NCBI RefSeq assembly: GCF_039724765.1
Contig: NZ_CP155729.1
Location: forward strand, 2,861,501 to 2,925,500
Direction of reading: 5' to 3'
DNA: 64,000 bases
Source of the DNA: Sagittula stellata E-37
GTDB lineage: Bacteria > Pseudomonadota > Alphaproteobacteria > Rhodobacterales > Rhodobacteraceae
Made by a program: the position numbers and the translations under genes. Numbering within the stretch: the stretch's first letter is position 1; each line of letters begins with the position of its first letter. The notes under the pieces are model-generated. The model was given only the letters and a program-made list of their open reading frames with translations. It did not search any database and had not been told where the DNA came from. Below, one piece after another: positions 20,977 through 29,958 of this stretch.

Positions 20977-22122
20977 TTACTCCGCTGCGGGCAGAAGGTC
21001 GAAGGTGCCCTCCGCCACGTCGGTGCCGTTCACCTGCACGACGACCCCGTGTTCGCCGGGATGGAGCCGGTAGGTTGTGGCGTTGCCCTTCAGGAGATGG
21101 CGTTTCTCGAACCGCGTTGCCCGGCCTCGCGCGAGCTTTCCGGACTTCAGCTTGAACACCTTTTCCGCCGATCCGCCGGGCCGACTAAATCGGAGGCGAT
21201 AGTCGACGAGGACGGGCAAGGCCTCATCCGCCTCGACTTCCACAGCGAACCTCAGCGCGTCCCTGATCCGCACCTTTGGCGTCAATATCTCCAGCCGGGT
21301 GGTCACGTCCCCGGCCCGATAGCCCAGCAGGTCCAGCGCGGCTCGCTCTCCGCGCTTCACCGCCGTCCGCAAGGCGTGGCGGGTGATCCACGCCATCTCG
21401 GCCGGGTCCTGCCGTTCCTCCGCCTGCCAGCGCGCCAAGCGGGTCACCACCTCGTCCGGCATGACCTTCGAAAGATCGTTCATGTGGTTCGCGACAGACC
21501 GGGTGACGTAGCGAGTCGGATCGGCGTGCAGAACGTCGAGGAAGTCCAGCGGCACCGCCGGGTCGATATCGATGTTGCGCGCCCAGGGCAACCGTGGGCG
21601 TGTGCCTTCGCTGACCAGCCGCCGCACGTGGTAGTTGTCGTCCCGCGCCCAGTCGTGCAGCCGCGCAAGCGTGAGGTCCGGCCAGCGATTCAGGAAGGGC
21701 CGGATGTAGAACTCCATGGAAAATCTACGGGTGGCCGCATGCAGCAGGTCGAGCGACCGATCGGGGTCCTCCATCCCGTGGCGGACGATCAGGATGCCAT
21801 GCACTGCGTGGATGAACCGGCCAAAATCGTCATCGGTCAGTGCAGGGTCGAGCGCGGGGGGCAGAGCGGCCTCCAGCGCCTCGGACATGGCGTCAAAACC
21901 GGACGGCAACTGCGCTTCGAGGCAATCGGCCATCCAGTCCAGCCGCTCCAGCAGACCGCGCCCGCTGAGCCCCGGCACACAGTCCGCAAGGAACCGGTCC
22001 GGGTCGAACCCGGTCACGACCGAAAACTCACCGGCCAGATCGGCCAGCGAGTCGGCGTTGAACAGCTGATCGGCTAGGGAGAAGCCCGCGCCGCCCCCCT
22101 TGCCATCCGGTCCCCGCGCCAA
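20977..22122 (-). CDS. AlkC-like DNA alkylation repair glycosylase
   Basis: A 381-residue HEAT-like-repeat protein. Residues about 1-270 are helical repeats with the AlkD/AlkC-superfamily features (HDWARDDNYHVRRLVSEGTRPRLPW and YVTRSVANHMNDLSK), where paired Trp/Arg/His residues face DNA. Residues about 280-375 form a beta-rich domain (VRIRDALRFAVEVEA, LVDYRLRFSRPGG, YRLHPGEHGVVVQVNG). This matches the C-terminal Ig-like domain known for AlkC, absent from AlkD. AlkC excises 3-methyladenine-type lesions. The stop codon of the SDR gene upstream is 3 bases away, so the two probably share a transcript. Confidence is high for the superfamily and moderate for AlkC. Confidence 0.8.
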   Translation of the reverse strand: MARGPDGKGGGAGFSLADQLFNADSLADLAGEFSVVTGFDPDRFLADCVPGLSGRGLLERLDWMADCLEAQLPSGFDAMSEALEAALPPALDPALTDDDFGRFIHAVHGILIVRHGMEDPDRSLDLLHAATRRFSMEFYIRPFLNRWPDLTLARLHDWARDDNYHVRRLVSEGTRPRLPWARNIDIDPAVPLDFLDVLHADPTRYVTRSVANHMNDLSKVMPDEVVTRLARWQAEERQDPAEMAWITRHALRTAVKRGERAALDLLGYRAGDVTTRLEILTPKVRIRDALRFAVEVEADEALPVLVDYRLRFSRPGGSAEKVFKLKSGKLARGRATRFEKRHLLKGNATTYRLHPGEHGVVVQVNGTDVAEGTFDLLPAAE

Positions 22123-22125
22123 GGC

Positions 22126-22905
22126 TTACATCGTCATGTTGGAGGCACCGCCGTCCAGCAGGACGTTCTGCCCCACCATGAAGCCCGCGTGCTGGGAACA
22201 CATGAAGGCGCACATCTGGCCGAACTCCTCCGGCGTGCCATAGCGCCCCGCCGGAATGGTCGCAAAGCGTTCGGCCCGCGCCTCTTCCAGCGAGATCCCC
22301 TTTGCCTTGACCACCGCGCCATCCAGCGAATCCGCGCGGTCCGTCGCATGGATGCCGGGCAGCAGGTTGTTCACGATCACGCCCTTGGGTGCCACCTGCC
22401 GCGAGGTCCCGGCGACGTATCCCGTAAGCCCCGTCCGGGCCGAATTGGACAGGCCCAGCACGCCGACCGGCGCCTTGACCGACACGGAGGTGATGTTGAC
22501 CACCCGGCCCCATCCCTTGTCGATCATTTTGGGCATGAGCGCGGTCATCAGCGCGATGGGCGTCAGCATGTTGGCGTCCAAAGCCTTCACGAAATCCTCG
22601 CGGCCCCAGTCGGACCACATGCCCGGCGGCGGGCCGCCCGCGTTGGTCACGAGGATATCGACACCCCCGGCCTCTTGCAGGACACGTGCACGTCCGTCCT
22701 CTGACACGATGTCCGCCGCCACGGTCGTGACATCGACCTCCCAGCGATCACGGATGGCCTGCGCGGTTTCTTCCAGCGCCTCGGCCCCGCGTGCATTCAT
22801 CACGAGGTCCACCCCCGCCTCTGCCAGAGCTTCGGCACAGCCCCGCCCCAGTCCCTTGCTGGAGGCGCAGACCAGCGCGCGTTTACCACGAATTCCCAGG
22901 TCCAT
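22126..22905 (-). CDS. Atypical short-chain dehydrogenase (BKR-like)
   Basis: A 259-residue Rossmann-fold protein of the SDR superfamily, similar in layout to 3-oxoacyl-ACP reductases. It differs from classical SDRs in two places. The cofactor motif is ASSKGLGRG (14-22) instead of TGxxxGxG, and the catalytic Tyr-x3-Lys is replaced by Ser153-x3-Arg157 in GLSNSARTGL. The TNAG strand motif and Ser140 (NITS) are kept. A known SDR subgroup shares this SN.AR pattern, so this is a subfamily trait, not a random mutation. GGAGGTCTC before 22905 sets the start. It overlaps no other gene and leads into the AlkC-like gene. Reaction is unknown. Confidence 0.8.
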   Translation of the reverse strand: MDLGIRGKRALVCASSKGLGRGCAEALAEAGVDLVMNARGAEALEETAQAIRDRWEVDVTTVAADIVSEDGRARVLQEAGGVDILVTNAGGPPPGMWSDWGREDFVKALDANMLTPIALMTALMPKMIDKGWGRVVNITSVSVKAPVGVLGLSNSARTGLTGYVAGTSRQVAPKGVIVNNLLPGIHATDRADSLDGAVVKAKGISLEEARAERFATIPAGRYGTPEEFGQMCAFMCSQHAGFMVGQNVLLDGGASNMTM

Positions 22906-23067
22906 AGAGACCTCCCAAGTACTTGATTTCTGCTTCGTTTCAGCAACGTCGACAAATTGCCGGTACGCAACCCATTTGATGACACAATTTACCAGCATAC
23001 AATGCCCCGGTGGGAGGTTCCATGAATCGAGTCCTCCGCTTCACGCTGCCAACTGCCAGGAGTCGTC

Positions 23068-24069
23068 ATGAGCCGTTCCGCCTCGCCCCTTCAGGTCTAC
23101 CCGACCACCGCCCTGCGCGTGGTCAGCGGGGCCAATCTTGGCGATGCACTGGCCTGGGCAGAGGACCTTCAGCACGACGATATCTACCGCCTGTCGCCTC
23201 TGGCGGCGCTGCGCACCATTTCTGTCGAGAACACGGCCAGGCCCCCCTTCCGCATCGGCCACGATACAGAGGCCGGGACACCCGAGAACGATTTGCACCT
23301 CGACTGCTGCGTCACCTTCATGTCCGGCTCCGGCAACACGACAGAGGCATTGGTGCTTGTCGAAACCGACACGGACGGGAACGCCGTCCAGGTCTACGCC
23401 CTGCCCCTGACCGAGATGTCGCCTAAGGTCGATTACACCTTGGTGGGCATTTCCGAGGAGACGGCGCTGGCACGCTACGCGCAGATCGCCTGCACCTCCT
23501 TCACTGCGGGCACCCTCATCACCATGGCCTCGGGCGCGCAGAAACCGGTAGAGGAACTTGCGGCCGGTGATCGTGTGCTGACACGGGACGACGGCCCGCA
23601 GGAAATAAGGTGGATCGGCCACCACACGTCGCGCGCCTCGGGGACCTTCGCTCCGATCCTCATCCGCGAGGGTGCCTTGAACAACGCCCGAGACCTTTAC
23701 GTCTCACCCGACCACAGGCTTTTCATCTACCAGCGGCGTGACGAGCTCGGGGCGGGCCGGTCGGAGGTTCTGGTCCGTGCCCGACACCTGGTGAACGGTG
23801 ACACGGTGGTCGTCGCACCGGGGGGCTTCGTCGATTACTTCCAGATGCTCTTCGACGCGCATCAGATCATCTATGCCGAAGGGATCGCCGCCGAATCGAT
23901 GCTCGTGACGTCACAGACCCAGGCGGTTCTTCCCGATGCGCTGGCCGACCGTCTGTCGGCGCTGATACCGGGGCACAGGTGTACAGACTTCTCCGACTAC
24001 GAAATCGGAGAAGCGCTGTTGTCGCATCCGGACGCCGCAGCGCTGTTGAGAAAGTCGTCTGGCGGCTGA
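23068..24069 (+). CDS. Hint-domain (hedgehog/intein-like) protein
   Basis: A 333-residue protein. The first 140 residues are an unassigned beta-rich domain; residues about 143-285 are a Hint domain of the type common in Rhodobacterales (SFTAGTLI, then PVEELAAGDRVLTRDDG and IRWIGH; later SPDHRLFI with the conserved His). In these proteins the Hint block usually opens with Cys in CFTPGT. Here the equivalent residue is Ser144, with Cys142 two residues earlier. Ser can replace Cys as the N-S/O acyl-shift nucleophile in some Hint domains, so self-processing remains possible. Such proteins are often linked with RTX/type I secretion. It is divergent from the SDR gene. Confidence 0.78.
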   Translation: MSRSASPLQVYPTTALRVVSGANLGDALAWAEDLQHDDIYRLSPLAALRTISVENTARPPFRIGHDTEAGTPENDLHLDCCVTFMSGSGNTTEALVLVETDTDGNAVQVYALPLTEMSPKVDYTLVGISEETALARYAQIACTSFTAGTLITMASGAQKPVEELAAGDRVLTRDDGPQEIRWIGHHTSRASGTFAPILIREGALNNARDLYVSPDHRLFIYQRRDELGAGRSEVLVRARHLVNGDTVVVAPGGFVDYFQMLFDAHQIIYAEGIAAESMLVTSQTQAVLPDALADRLSALIPGHRCTDFSDYEIGEALLSHPDAAALLRKSSGG

Positions 24070-24094
24070 AGCCAAAATGAGCTTGTCTTTCAGG

Positions 24095-24349
24095 TCAATG
24101 GGACCTGAGTGCCTCGATCAGCTCGTCCTTGGACATGTCGGACCGCCCGTCGATCCCGATTTCCTGCGCGCGGGTGTAGAGGTCGTCCTTTGTCCATTGC
24201 TCGTAGGGTGGCGCCTTGCCCCCCTTCTCGGACGGGTTCATGTCGTCGTTGGCCTTGGCATTTGCGATGCGGGCCGCCTTTTCCTTGGACATGCCGTCGT
24301 CGCGCAAGTCGTCATACAGCTTTTCGTTCTTGATGCTCGGTCGTGACAT
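24095..24349 (-). CDS. Small Rho-N-like / DUF7218-type protein
   Basis: An 84-residue, highly charged protein (MSRPSIKNEKLYDDLR...). It contains two short helical blocks: a KNEKLYDDLRDDGMSKEKAARIANA segment that is frequent in small stress-linked bacterial proteins, and a C-terminal SAP/Rho-N-like motif (KDDLYTRAQEIGIDGRS then MSKDELIEAL). The latter fold usually binds nucleic acid. GGAGATCCAC precedes the ATG. Role unknown; nucleic-acid binding is an inference from the motif. It is divergent from the transglutaminase-like gene and convergent with the Hint gene. Confidence 0.8.
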   Translation of the reverse strand: MSRPSIKNEKLYDDLRDDGMSKEKAARIANAKANDDMNPSEKGGKAPPYEQWTKDDLYTRAQEIGIDGRSDMSKDELIEALRSH

Positions 24350-24462
24350 GTGGATCTCCTTTGCCGGGTCAAAACGTGCTGCGTGCGCTGTGGGTTCCGA
24401 CCCTTGCAGCCCCCGGGTCCGGCGCGTATCCCGTCGCGGACTCCTGACCGAAAGGACATGCC

Positions 24463-25545
24463 ATGCGCCGTCGTCAATTTCTCCTCCGTTCCGCTGCCGT
24501 CTCCGCCCTGATCGCTGCACCCGTCTCTTTGCGCGCCGCCTACGCGCCCGCCTCCACCGAGTGGCGCAGGTTCGAACTGAAAACGCGCGTCACACTTGAT
24601 CGTGACGGTGCATCGGCGCAGGCGTGGATCCCTGTCCCCGCCCATGCCGACCCGCTCTGGACGATCCCGGGCGACACCACGTGGACCGGCAACGCCGACA
24701 CGGTGAAGCAGGTCATGTCAGAAGACGGAAGCCACGGGTTCATCCACGCCACCTGGGACGCCTCCGATACGCCTGCCGTGCTGGAAGTGACATCCGACGT
24801 CCGCACCCGCGACCGCCATTCCGGTCTGTCCGGCACCGCCGCCCTGTCCGAGGAGGAACGCGCACGCGCCACGACCCCAACCGAACTCCTGCCGCTGAAC
24901 GGCATCGTTCTGGATACTGCCAACGAGATCACCGATGGCGCCGACAACGACCTCGACAAGGCCAAGCGTATCTACAACTGGGTCGTCGATGAGACGGAGC
25001 GCAATCCCGAGACCCGCGGCTGCGGTCTGGGCGACATCGCATCCATGCTGCACACCGGCGATCTGACCGGAAAATGCGCCGACCTGAACGCCCTGTTTGT
25101 GGGTCTTGCCCGTGCCGCTGGCCTGCCCGCGCGGGACCTCTACGGCATTCGCGTGGCGCCCTCCGCCTTCGGCTACAAAGCGCTCGGTGCCGGGTCTGCT
25201 GACGTGACAAAGGCCCAGCATTGCCGGGCCGAAGTCTTCATCGACGGTCACGGGTGGGTCGCCGCCGATCCGGCCGACGTGCGCAAGGTCGTCCTGCAGG
25301 AAGACGATGGTACTCTGAGCCTGTCTGATGCCAAGGTGCAGGACGTGCGCGATGCGCTGTTTGGCGCTGCGGAAGGCAACTGGATCGCGCTTGGCACAGC
25401 GCACGACGTGTCGCTGCCCGGCTCTGACAACGGGCCGGTGCCGTTCCTGATGTACCCTCAGGCCGAAATCGGCGGGGAACGACGCGACGAACTCGACCCG
25501 GCGAATTTCACCTACACGATCACGACGCGCGAACTGGACGCCTGA
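24463..25545 (+). CDS. Tat-exported transglutaminase-like cysteine protein
   Basis: A 360-residue protein with a twin-arginine signal (MRRRQFLLRSAAVSALIAAP, cleavage near residue 26), so it is likely exported folded to the periplasm. After an immunoglobulin-like region (about 35-115) comes a transglutaminase-like domain. Cys205 sits in GKCADLNALFVGLARAAG, His253 in AQHCRAEVFIDG, and Asp269 in VAADPADV, which gives the expected Cys-His-Asp triad. Most bacterial members are peptidases or have unknown substrates. The start ATG has a fair ribosome site (GAAAGGACATGCC). No partner gene is adjacent. Confidence 0.85.
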   Translation: MRRRQFLLRSAAVSALIAAPVSLRAAYAPASTEWRRFELKTRVTLDRDGASAQAWIPVPAHADPLWTIPGDTTWTGNADTVKQVMSEDGSHGFIHATWDASDTPAVLEVTSDVRTRDRHSGLSGTAALSEEERARATTPTELLPLNGIVLDTANEITDGADNDLDKAKRIYNWVVDETERNPETRGCGLGDIASMLHTGDLTGKCADLNALFVGLARAAGLPARDLYGIRVAPSAFGYKALGAGSADVTKAQHCRAEVFIDGHGWVAADPADVRKVVLQEDDGTLSLSDAKVQDVRDALFGAAEGNWIALGTAHDVSLPGSDNGPVPFLMYPQAEIGGERRDELDPANFTYTITTRELDA

Positions 25546-25847
25546 TCCGATCCGCGCAGCGGCACTTCCCTCGCGCAGCCCAATGACAGGACTGGGCGGC
25601 AAGGCTGTGGGGCCCGCCGCCCAAACCCCTGTTCCACAAGGGGAACCGAGAAACCTGCCATGGGTACGGGTCGTCATCCGTCCCCGTCAAACGAGTGTTG
25701 AACGTCCATGTTCGCGTAATACTGCACTCGGGTTGAGCATCCCTCCGATAGGTCGTCGCGGCCTGAACGGCCCTCTCAAGGCACGAATGGCGGGCCGATC
25801 GTCTGCATGGATTGTGCGGCCTTCGAATCCGCGCTATCTGCGCCTCC
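25546..25847. other. Intergenic region upstream of prfC
   Basis: About 300 bases without a convincing gene. It includes GC-rich imperfect repeats near 25590-25640. I found no clear promoter, riboswitch or terminator here. Confidence 0.45.
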
Positions 25848-27446
25848 ATGCTGGACAATCGCCCCTCCCTTCCGCCCGAAATCGCCCGTCGCCGGACGTT
25901 TGCGATCATCTCGCACCCGGACGCCGGCAAGACCACGCTGACGGAAAAATTCCTCCTTTATGGGGGCGCCATCCAGATGGCCGGTCAGGTGCGCGCCAAG
26001 GGTGAAGCGCGGCGGACGCGATCTGACTTCATGCAGATGGAAAAAGACCGGGGCATCTCGGTCTCTGCATCTGCCATGTCCTTCGACTTTGGCAAGTTCC
26101 GCTTCAACCTCGTCGACACGCCCGGCCACTCGGACTTTTCCGAGGATACCTACCGCACGCTGACGGCGGTGGACGCGGCGGTCATGGTCATCGACGGCGC
26201 GAAGGGCGTGGAAAGCCAGACGCAGAAACTGTTCGAGGTCTGCCGCCTGCGCGACCTGCCGATCCTGACCTTCTGCAACAAGATGGACCGCGAGGCGCGC
26301 GACACCTTCGAGATCATCGACGAGATCCAGGAAAACCTCGCCATCGACGTGACCCCGGCAAGCTGGCCCATCGGCATGGGGCGCGACTTCCTGGGTTGCT
26401 ACGACATGCTGAACGACCGGCTGGAATTGATGGACCGGGCCGACCGGAACAAGGTGGCGGAATCCATCAGCCTTCAAGGGCTGGACGATCCGCGCATGGC
26501 CGATCACATCCCAGAGGCGCTGCTTGAGCAGTTGCGCGAAGAGGTCGAGATGGCCCGGGAGCTCTTGCCCGCGCTGGATCCGCAAAGCGTGCTCGAAGGG
26601 CACATGACGCCCATCTGGTTCGGTTCGGCGATCAACTCCTTCGGAGTGAAGGAGTTGATGCAGGGCATCGGCACCTATGGCCCCGAACCGCAGGTTCAGA
26701 AGGCCACCCCGCGAGAGATCGCGCCGGAAGAGACCAAGGTCGCCGGTTTCGTATTCAAGGTGCAGGCCAACATGGACCCCAAGCACCGCGACCGGGTGGC
26801 GTTTGTCCGGCTGGCATCGGGCCACTTCGAACGAGGCATGAAGCTGACGCACGTCCGCACGAAGAAACCCATGGCGATTTCCAACCCGGTGCTGTTTCTC
26901 GCCGCCGACCGCGAACTGGCGGAAGAGGCCTGGGCCGGCGATATCATCGGCATCCCGAACCACGGGCAGCTGCGCATCGGCGACACGTTGACCGAGGGCG
27001 AGGCGCTGAAGGTCACGGGTATCCCATCCTTCGCGCCGGAGCTTTTGCAAAGCGTCCGCGCGGGCGACCCGATGAAGGCCAAGCACCTGGAAAAGGCGCT
27101 GATGCAATTCGCCGAGGAAGGCGCGGCCAAGGTCTTCAAGCCGATGATCGGCTCTGGTTTCATCGTCGGCGTCGTGGGCGCGCTGCAATTCGAGGTCCTG
27201 GGATCGCGGATCGAGCTGGAATACGGCCTGCCGGTCCGGTTCGACGCGTCGCAGTTCACGTCCGCCCGCTGGGTGCACGGGCCGAAAGAGGCTGTCGAGA
27301 AGTTCTCGCAGGCCAACAAGCAGCACATCAGCTACGACCACGATGGCGACGTGGTCTACCTGACACGCCTGCAATGGGACATCGACCGGGTGGAGCGTGA
27401 CTATCCCGACATTACGCTCAGCGCGACGAAGGAAATGATGGTCTGA
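25848..27446 (+). CDS. prfC: Peptide chain release factor 3
   Basis: A translational GTPase that recycles RF1/RF2 from the ribosome after peptide release. The 532-residue protein has G1 SHPDAGKTTL, G2 in the switch region after GGAIQMAG, G3 DTPGHSDFSED and G4 NKMDRE, followed by the EF-Tu-like domain II and an RF3-specific C-terminal domain (VGALQFEVL, then LEYGLPVRFD). Length is typical. The ATG at 25848 begins MLDNRPSLPPEIARRRTF, the usual N-terminus. No strong ribosome site is visible before it, so a leaderless or weakly initiated message is possible. It converges on the RTX gene with a 4-base gap. Confidence 0.96.
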   Translation: MLDNRPSLPPEIARRRTFAIISHPDAGKTTLTEKFLLYGGAIQMAGQVRAKGEARRTRSDFMQMEKDRGISVSASAMSFDFGKFRFNLVDTPGHSDFSEDTYRTLTAVDAAVMVIDGAKGVESQTQKLFEVCRLRDLPILTFCNKMDREARDTFEIIDEIQENLAIDVTPASWPIGMGRDFLGCYDMLNDRLELMDRADRNKVAESISLQGLDDPRMADHIPEALLEQLREEVEMARELLPALDPQSVLEGHMTPIWFGSAINSFGVKELMQGIGTYGPEPQVQKATPREIAPEETKVAGFVFKVQANMDPKHRDRVAFVRLASGHFERGMKLTHVRTKKPMAISNPVLFLAADRELAEEAWAGDIIGIPNHGQLRIGDTLTEGEALKVTGIPSFAPELLQSVRAGDPMKAKHLEKALMQFAEEGAAKVFKPMIGSGFIVGVVGALQFEVLGSRIELEYGLPVRFDASQFTSARWVHGPKEAVEKFSQANKQHISYDHDGDVVYLTRLQWDIDRVERDYPDITLSATKEMMV

Positions 27447-27450
27447 CGGT

Positions 27451-29589
27451 TCAGAGCATGTCGTCGAAGTTCGGCGGCGCATCCATCACGAAGACGTGGA
27501 TGTCGTCGGTGGCCACGGTATCGTCGGCGAGTTCCACAGTCTCGACCTCACGCATGTCGACCCTTCCGTCCGGCGTCACGAGGGTCAGACCGCCGTCGAG
27601 GTGCTGAAACGAAACGTCGTGCTTTGCCCACGCGACGGAAACTGAATCGTTTCCGTCACCGCCGAACACCCGGTCCTGACCCGCGACAAGCACAAACTCG
27701 TCGTCCCCCTCCTGGCCGTAAATCAGGTCGTTGCCGTAACCGTCGACAATGTAGTCGTTGCCGTCCCCGCCGTACAAACGGTCGTCGCCATGCCCCCCCT
27801 TGAGCGTGTCGTTGCCCTCCCCACCGAACATCGTGTCGTTGCCGAGCCTGCCCAACATGGAGTCGCGGCCCGTGCCGCCCACCTGATGGTCGTTTCCGCT
27901 GCCGCCGTCGTGCGAAGCGGTCTTGTCGATGACCACGCGCACGAAGTCATAGGGCATCAGGCCGACCCGTACGATGCCCGTCGACAGGTAGTCGCCCGAC
28001 AGGGTCGTGACGAGCGCATCCACGTCGGTTTCCGTCGCAAAGTAGTAGTCGTCGAGGCCGGTCGGATTGGCGGTCAACGGCACGATGCTCGAGTATGTCG
28101 GCAGATAGGTCTGGTAGCGCCCGTCGCCCAGATCCCGGATATGATTGGCGTCGGTGGGGTCGAAGAAGGCCAGCGTCGCAAGCTGATCCGCCTCTTCCTG
28201 GTCGATGATGCGCCTGCCGATCCGGTTCAGCCCGTCCTCGTCCGCCATGTCCGACAAACCGTCCGAGGTGGACCGGTCGATGGTCACATGGGTCACTTCC
28301 ACCGTGGAATCCGCATTCAGGAAGGGCGAGATGTCGAGGTTGACCGTGGCGCGGTTGAGGTCCCGCAGGGTCATGAAGATGACATCCTGATAGGCACTGG
28401 AAAACAGGTTCACTTCGACATTGTCGTTGCTGCCCGTGCTGTCGGAGGCGATGCTCTCGAAGGCGGTGACGCTGCCGGTCTGGCTGGTCTGAGGTTTCAG
28501 GGATTCGGCCATCATCTGGAAAGCCGTGCCGCCAATGGTCAGGTCGATATCGTCCACCTGCCGGTTGCCCGCGATATTCGATCCGGTGCGATGCTGCAGC
28601 GGCCAGACGAAGGCGTCCTGAACACCGGCCTGCACCATGAACTCGAACTGTTCCAGCAGGATGCCCGCGCTCGCCGCGCCGAGCTGGTTGTAATTGCTGG
28701 CCAGCACGTTCCATTCGGTGACGTAAAGCTCCACATCATGCCCCAGCCAGTTGCTGAAGTTCTCGATACGCCAGTCGAGACTGCGGTGTTCGTACCATTC
28801 ATGGGTAAAGGACTGATCGTCCTCGTGTGACTGGTTGTAGTAGTAGTGTGCCACGCCGCCGTCGACAGCCGCCCGCGCGCGCGCATTCAGAAACGAGACA
28901 ATCGCCTCGTTCGCCATGTCAAAGGAACCGCTGCCCTTGTACGTGCTGGCGGCGCCCTGGATGTCGCCGATCTGGAGGAGGATCTTGGGGTCGTGGGCGG
29001 TGCCGGTGGTCCCTGCCGAATACCGGTCCATCGCATCGAGCGAGGCGTTGATGACACGGTTCGCGGCGACGCCGTACTCCGCCTCCGTCATGGAGGATAC
29101 GAAATCGCCGTTCGGGTTCTCCTCTGGGTGGGTGCTGCGGTCGTAGTTGGGATCGTAACGGCCAATCGAATACTCGTTGCCGATTTCCAGCGCCTCGATC
29201 AGCGGTCCGTATTCCCTCAGCAGTAGGTAGACGAAATCCTCGACCTGCTGCGCCGGCAGGTCGGTCTTCGTCGGCAGGACGATCGTCACTTTGCCCGGCT
29301 CATCGGCAGTCCCAGAGTCCCTGACCCAATCGAGAAAGCGGCGCACCTCCTCCCTTATCTGGCCGTTTTCCAGCCGGGTGATGTCGATGACGTTCTCCGT
29401 CCCGCCTCCGGGATAACGGAAATGGTTGAGACCAAGCGTCTGAGCGGCGCTCTGGAAACCGTCCGTCGGACCGAGGTGGCCATGTGCGTCCACGTTGACC
29501 AGTTGCAAAGCATTCGCACCGAAATGGTCCGACTGAACGAACCTCCCGGTCGCAGACATGTTCGTCAGTGATACGTTGTATTGGGGCAT
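27451..29589 (-). CDS. RTX calcium-binding protein with glycosidase-like domain
   Basis: A 712-residue protein without a classical signal peptide. Residues about 1-370 look like a clan-A glycoside hydrolase TIM barrel: Asn138-Glu139 in EALEIGNEYSIG is placed as acid/base, and Glu292 in LYVTEWNV as nucleophile. A beta-rich segment follows (about 375-555). Residues about 561-652 carry roughly ten RTX nonapeptides (GGSGNDHQV, GGEGNDTLK, GGDGNDYIV and others), which bind calcium. The C-terminus ends FDDML, like type I secretion signals. I infer export by a type I system and extracellular polysaccharide hydrolysis. Exporter genes are not in the window, and the glycosidase substrate is unknown. It is convergent with prfC. 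Confidence 0.85.
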   Translation of the reverse strand: MPQYNVSLTNMSATGRFVQSDHFGANALQLVNVDAHGHLGPTDGFQSAAQTLGLNHFRYPGGGTENVIDITRLENGQIREEVRRFLDWVRDSGTADEPGKVTIVLPTKTDLPAQQVEDFVYLLLREYGPLIEALEIGNEYSIGRYDPNYDRSTHPEENPNGDFVSSMTEAEYGVAANRVINASLDAMDRYSAGTTGTAHDPKILLQIGDIQGAASTYKGSGSFDMANEAIVSFLNARARAAVDGGVAHYYYNQSHEDDQSFTHEWYEHRSLDWRIENFSNWLGHDVELYVTEWNVLASNYNQLGAASAGILLEQFEFMVQAGVQDAFVWPLQHRTGSNIAGNRQVDDIDLTIGGTAFQMMAESLKPQTSQTGSVTAFESIASDSTGSNDNVEVNLFSSAYQDVIFMTLRDLNRATVNLDISPFLNADSTVEVTHVTIDRSTSDGLSDMADEDGLNRIGRRIIDQEEADQLATLAFFDPTDANHIRDLGDGRYQTYLPTYSSIVPLTANPTGLDDYYFATETDVDALVTTLSGDYLSTGIVRVGLMPYDFVRVVIDKTASHDGGSGNDHQVGGTGRDSMLGRLGNDTMFGGEGNDTLKGGHGDDRLYGGDGNDYIVDGYGNDLIYGQEGDDEFVLVAGQDRVFGGDGNDSVSVAWAKHDVSFQHLDGGLTLVTPDGRVDMREVETVELADDTVATDDIHVFVMDAPPNFDDML

Positions 29590-29763
29590 ACGAGCACTCC
29601 GGCAGCAGTGCGCTCAGCCTCTTCTATAACGCCTCCTTGTTTTGGACATGTCTTGGGCAAACAGATGGAAATCGCATACAGTTTGACCTGCGGTTTATCG
29701 AAATCGGTCGTTCATGAAGGGCCGAAGCCAACCCCTTCGGATGCCTTCGGCCCGACTGGCCGC

Positions 29764-29958
29764 TTAGTTGTCGGCGACAATGGAAAGGTGACCAGCGGCC
29801 GTCGTGCATCGCGAATGCATCCTCGCACCGCCCGAGACCTCCTTTTCGGCTGCGGTCAACGCGGCCTGCGACGACTTAGCAACCATGGGTAAAGCGTTTG
29901 CACAAGCATACACGTGAATATCGGCCAGGACTTCCAGAAGCCATCTGTGGTCTGCCAT
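29764..29958 (-). CDS. Small conserved hypothetical protein
   Basis: A 64-residue protein (MADHRWLLEVLADIHVYACA...). A ribosome site (GAGGGGAT) precedes the ATG. The opening resembles small Rhodobacterales proteins that start 'W-LL-VL-DL--YA--N-LP-LA' and end with an Ala/Glu-rich helix, as I recall them; no search was run. The prediction is one long and one short helix. It lies 174 bases upstream of the RTX gene on the same strand. Function unknown. Confidence 0.6.
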   Translation of the reverse strand: MADHRWLLEVLADIHVYACANALPMVAKSSQAALTAAEKEVSGGARMHSRCTTAAGHLSIVADN

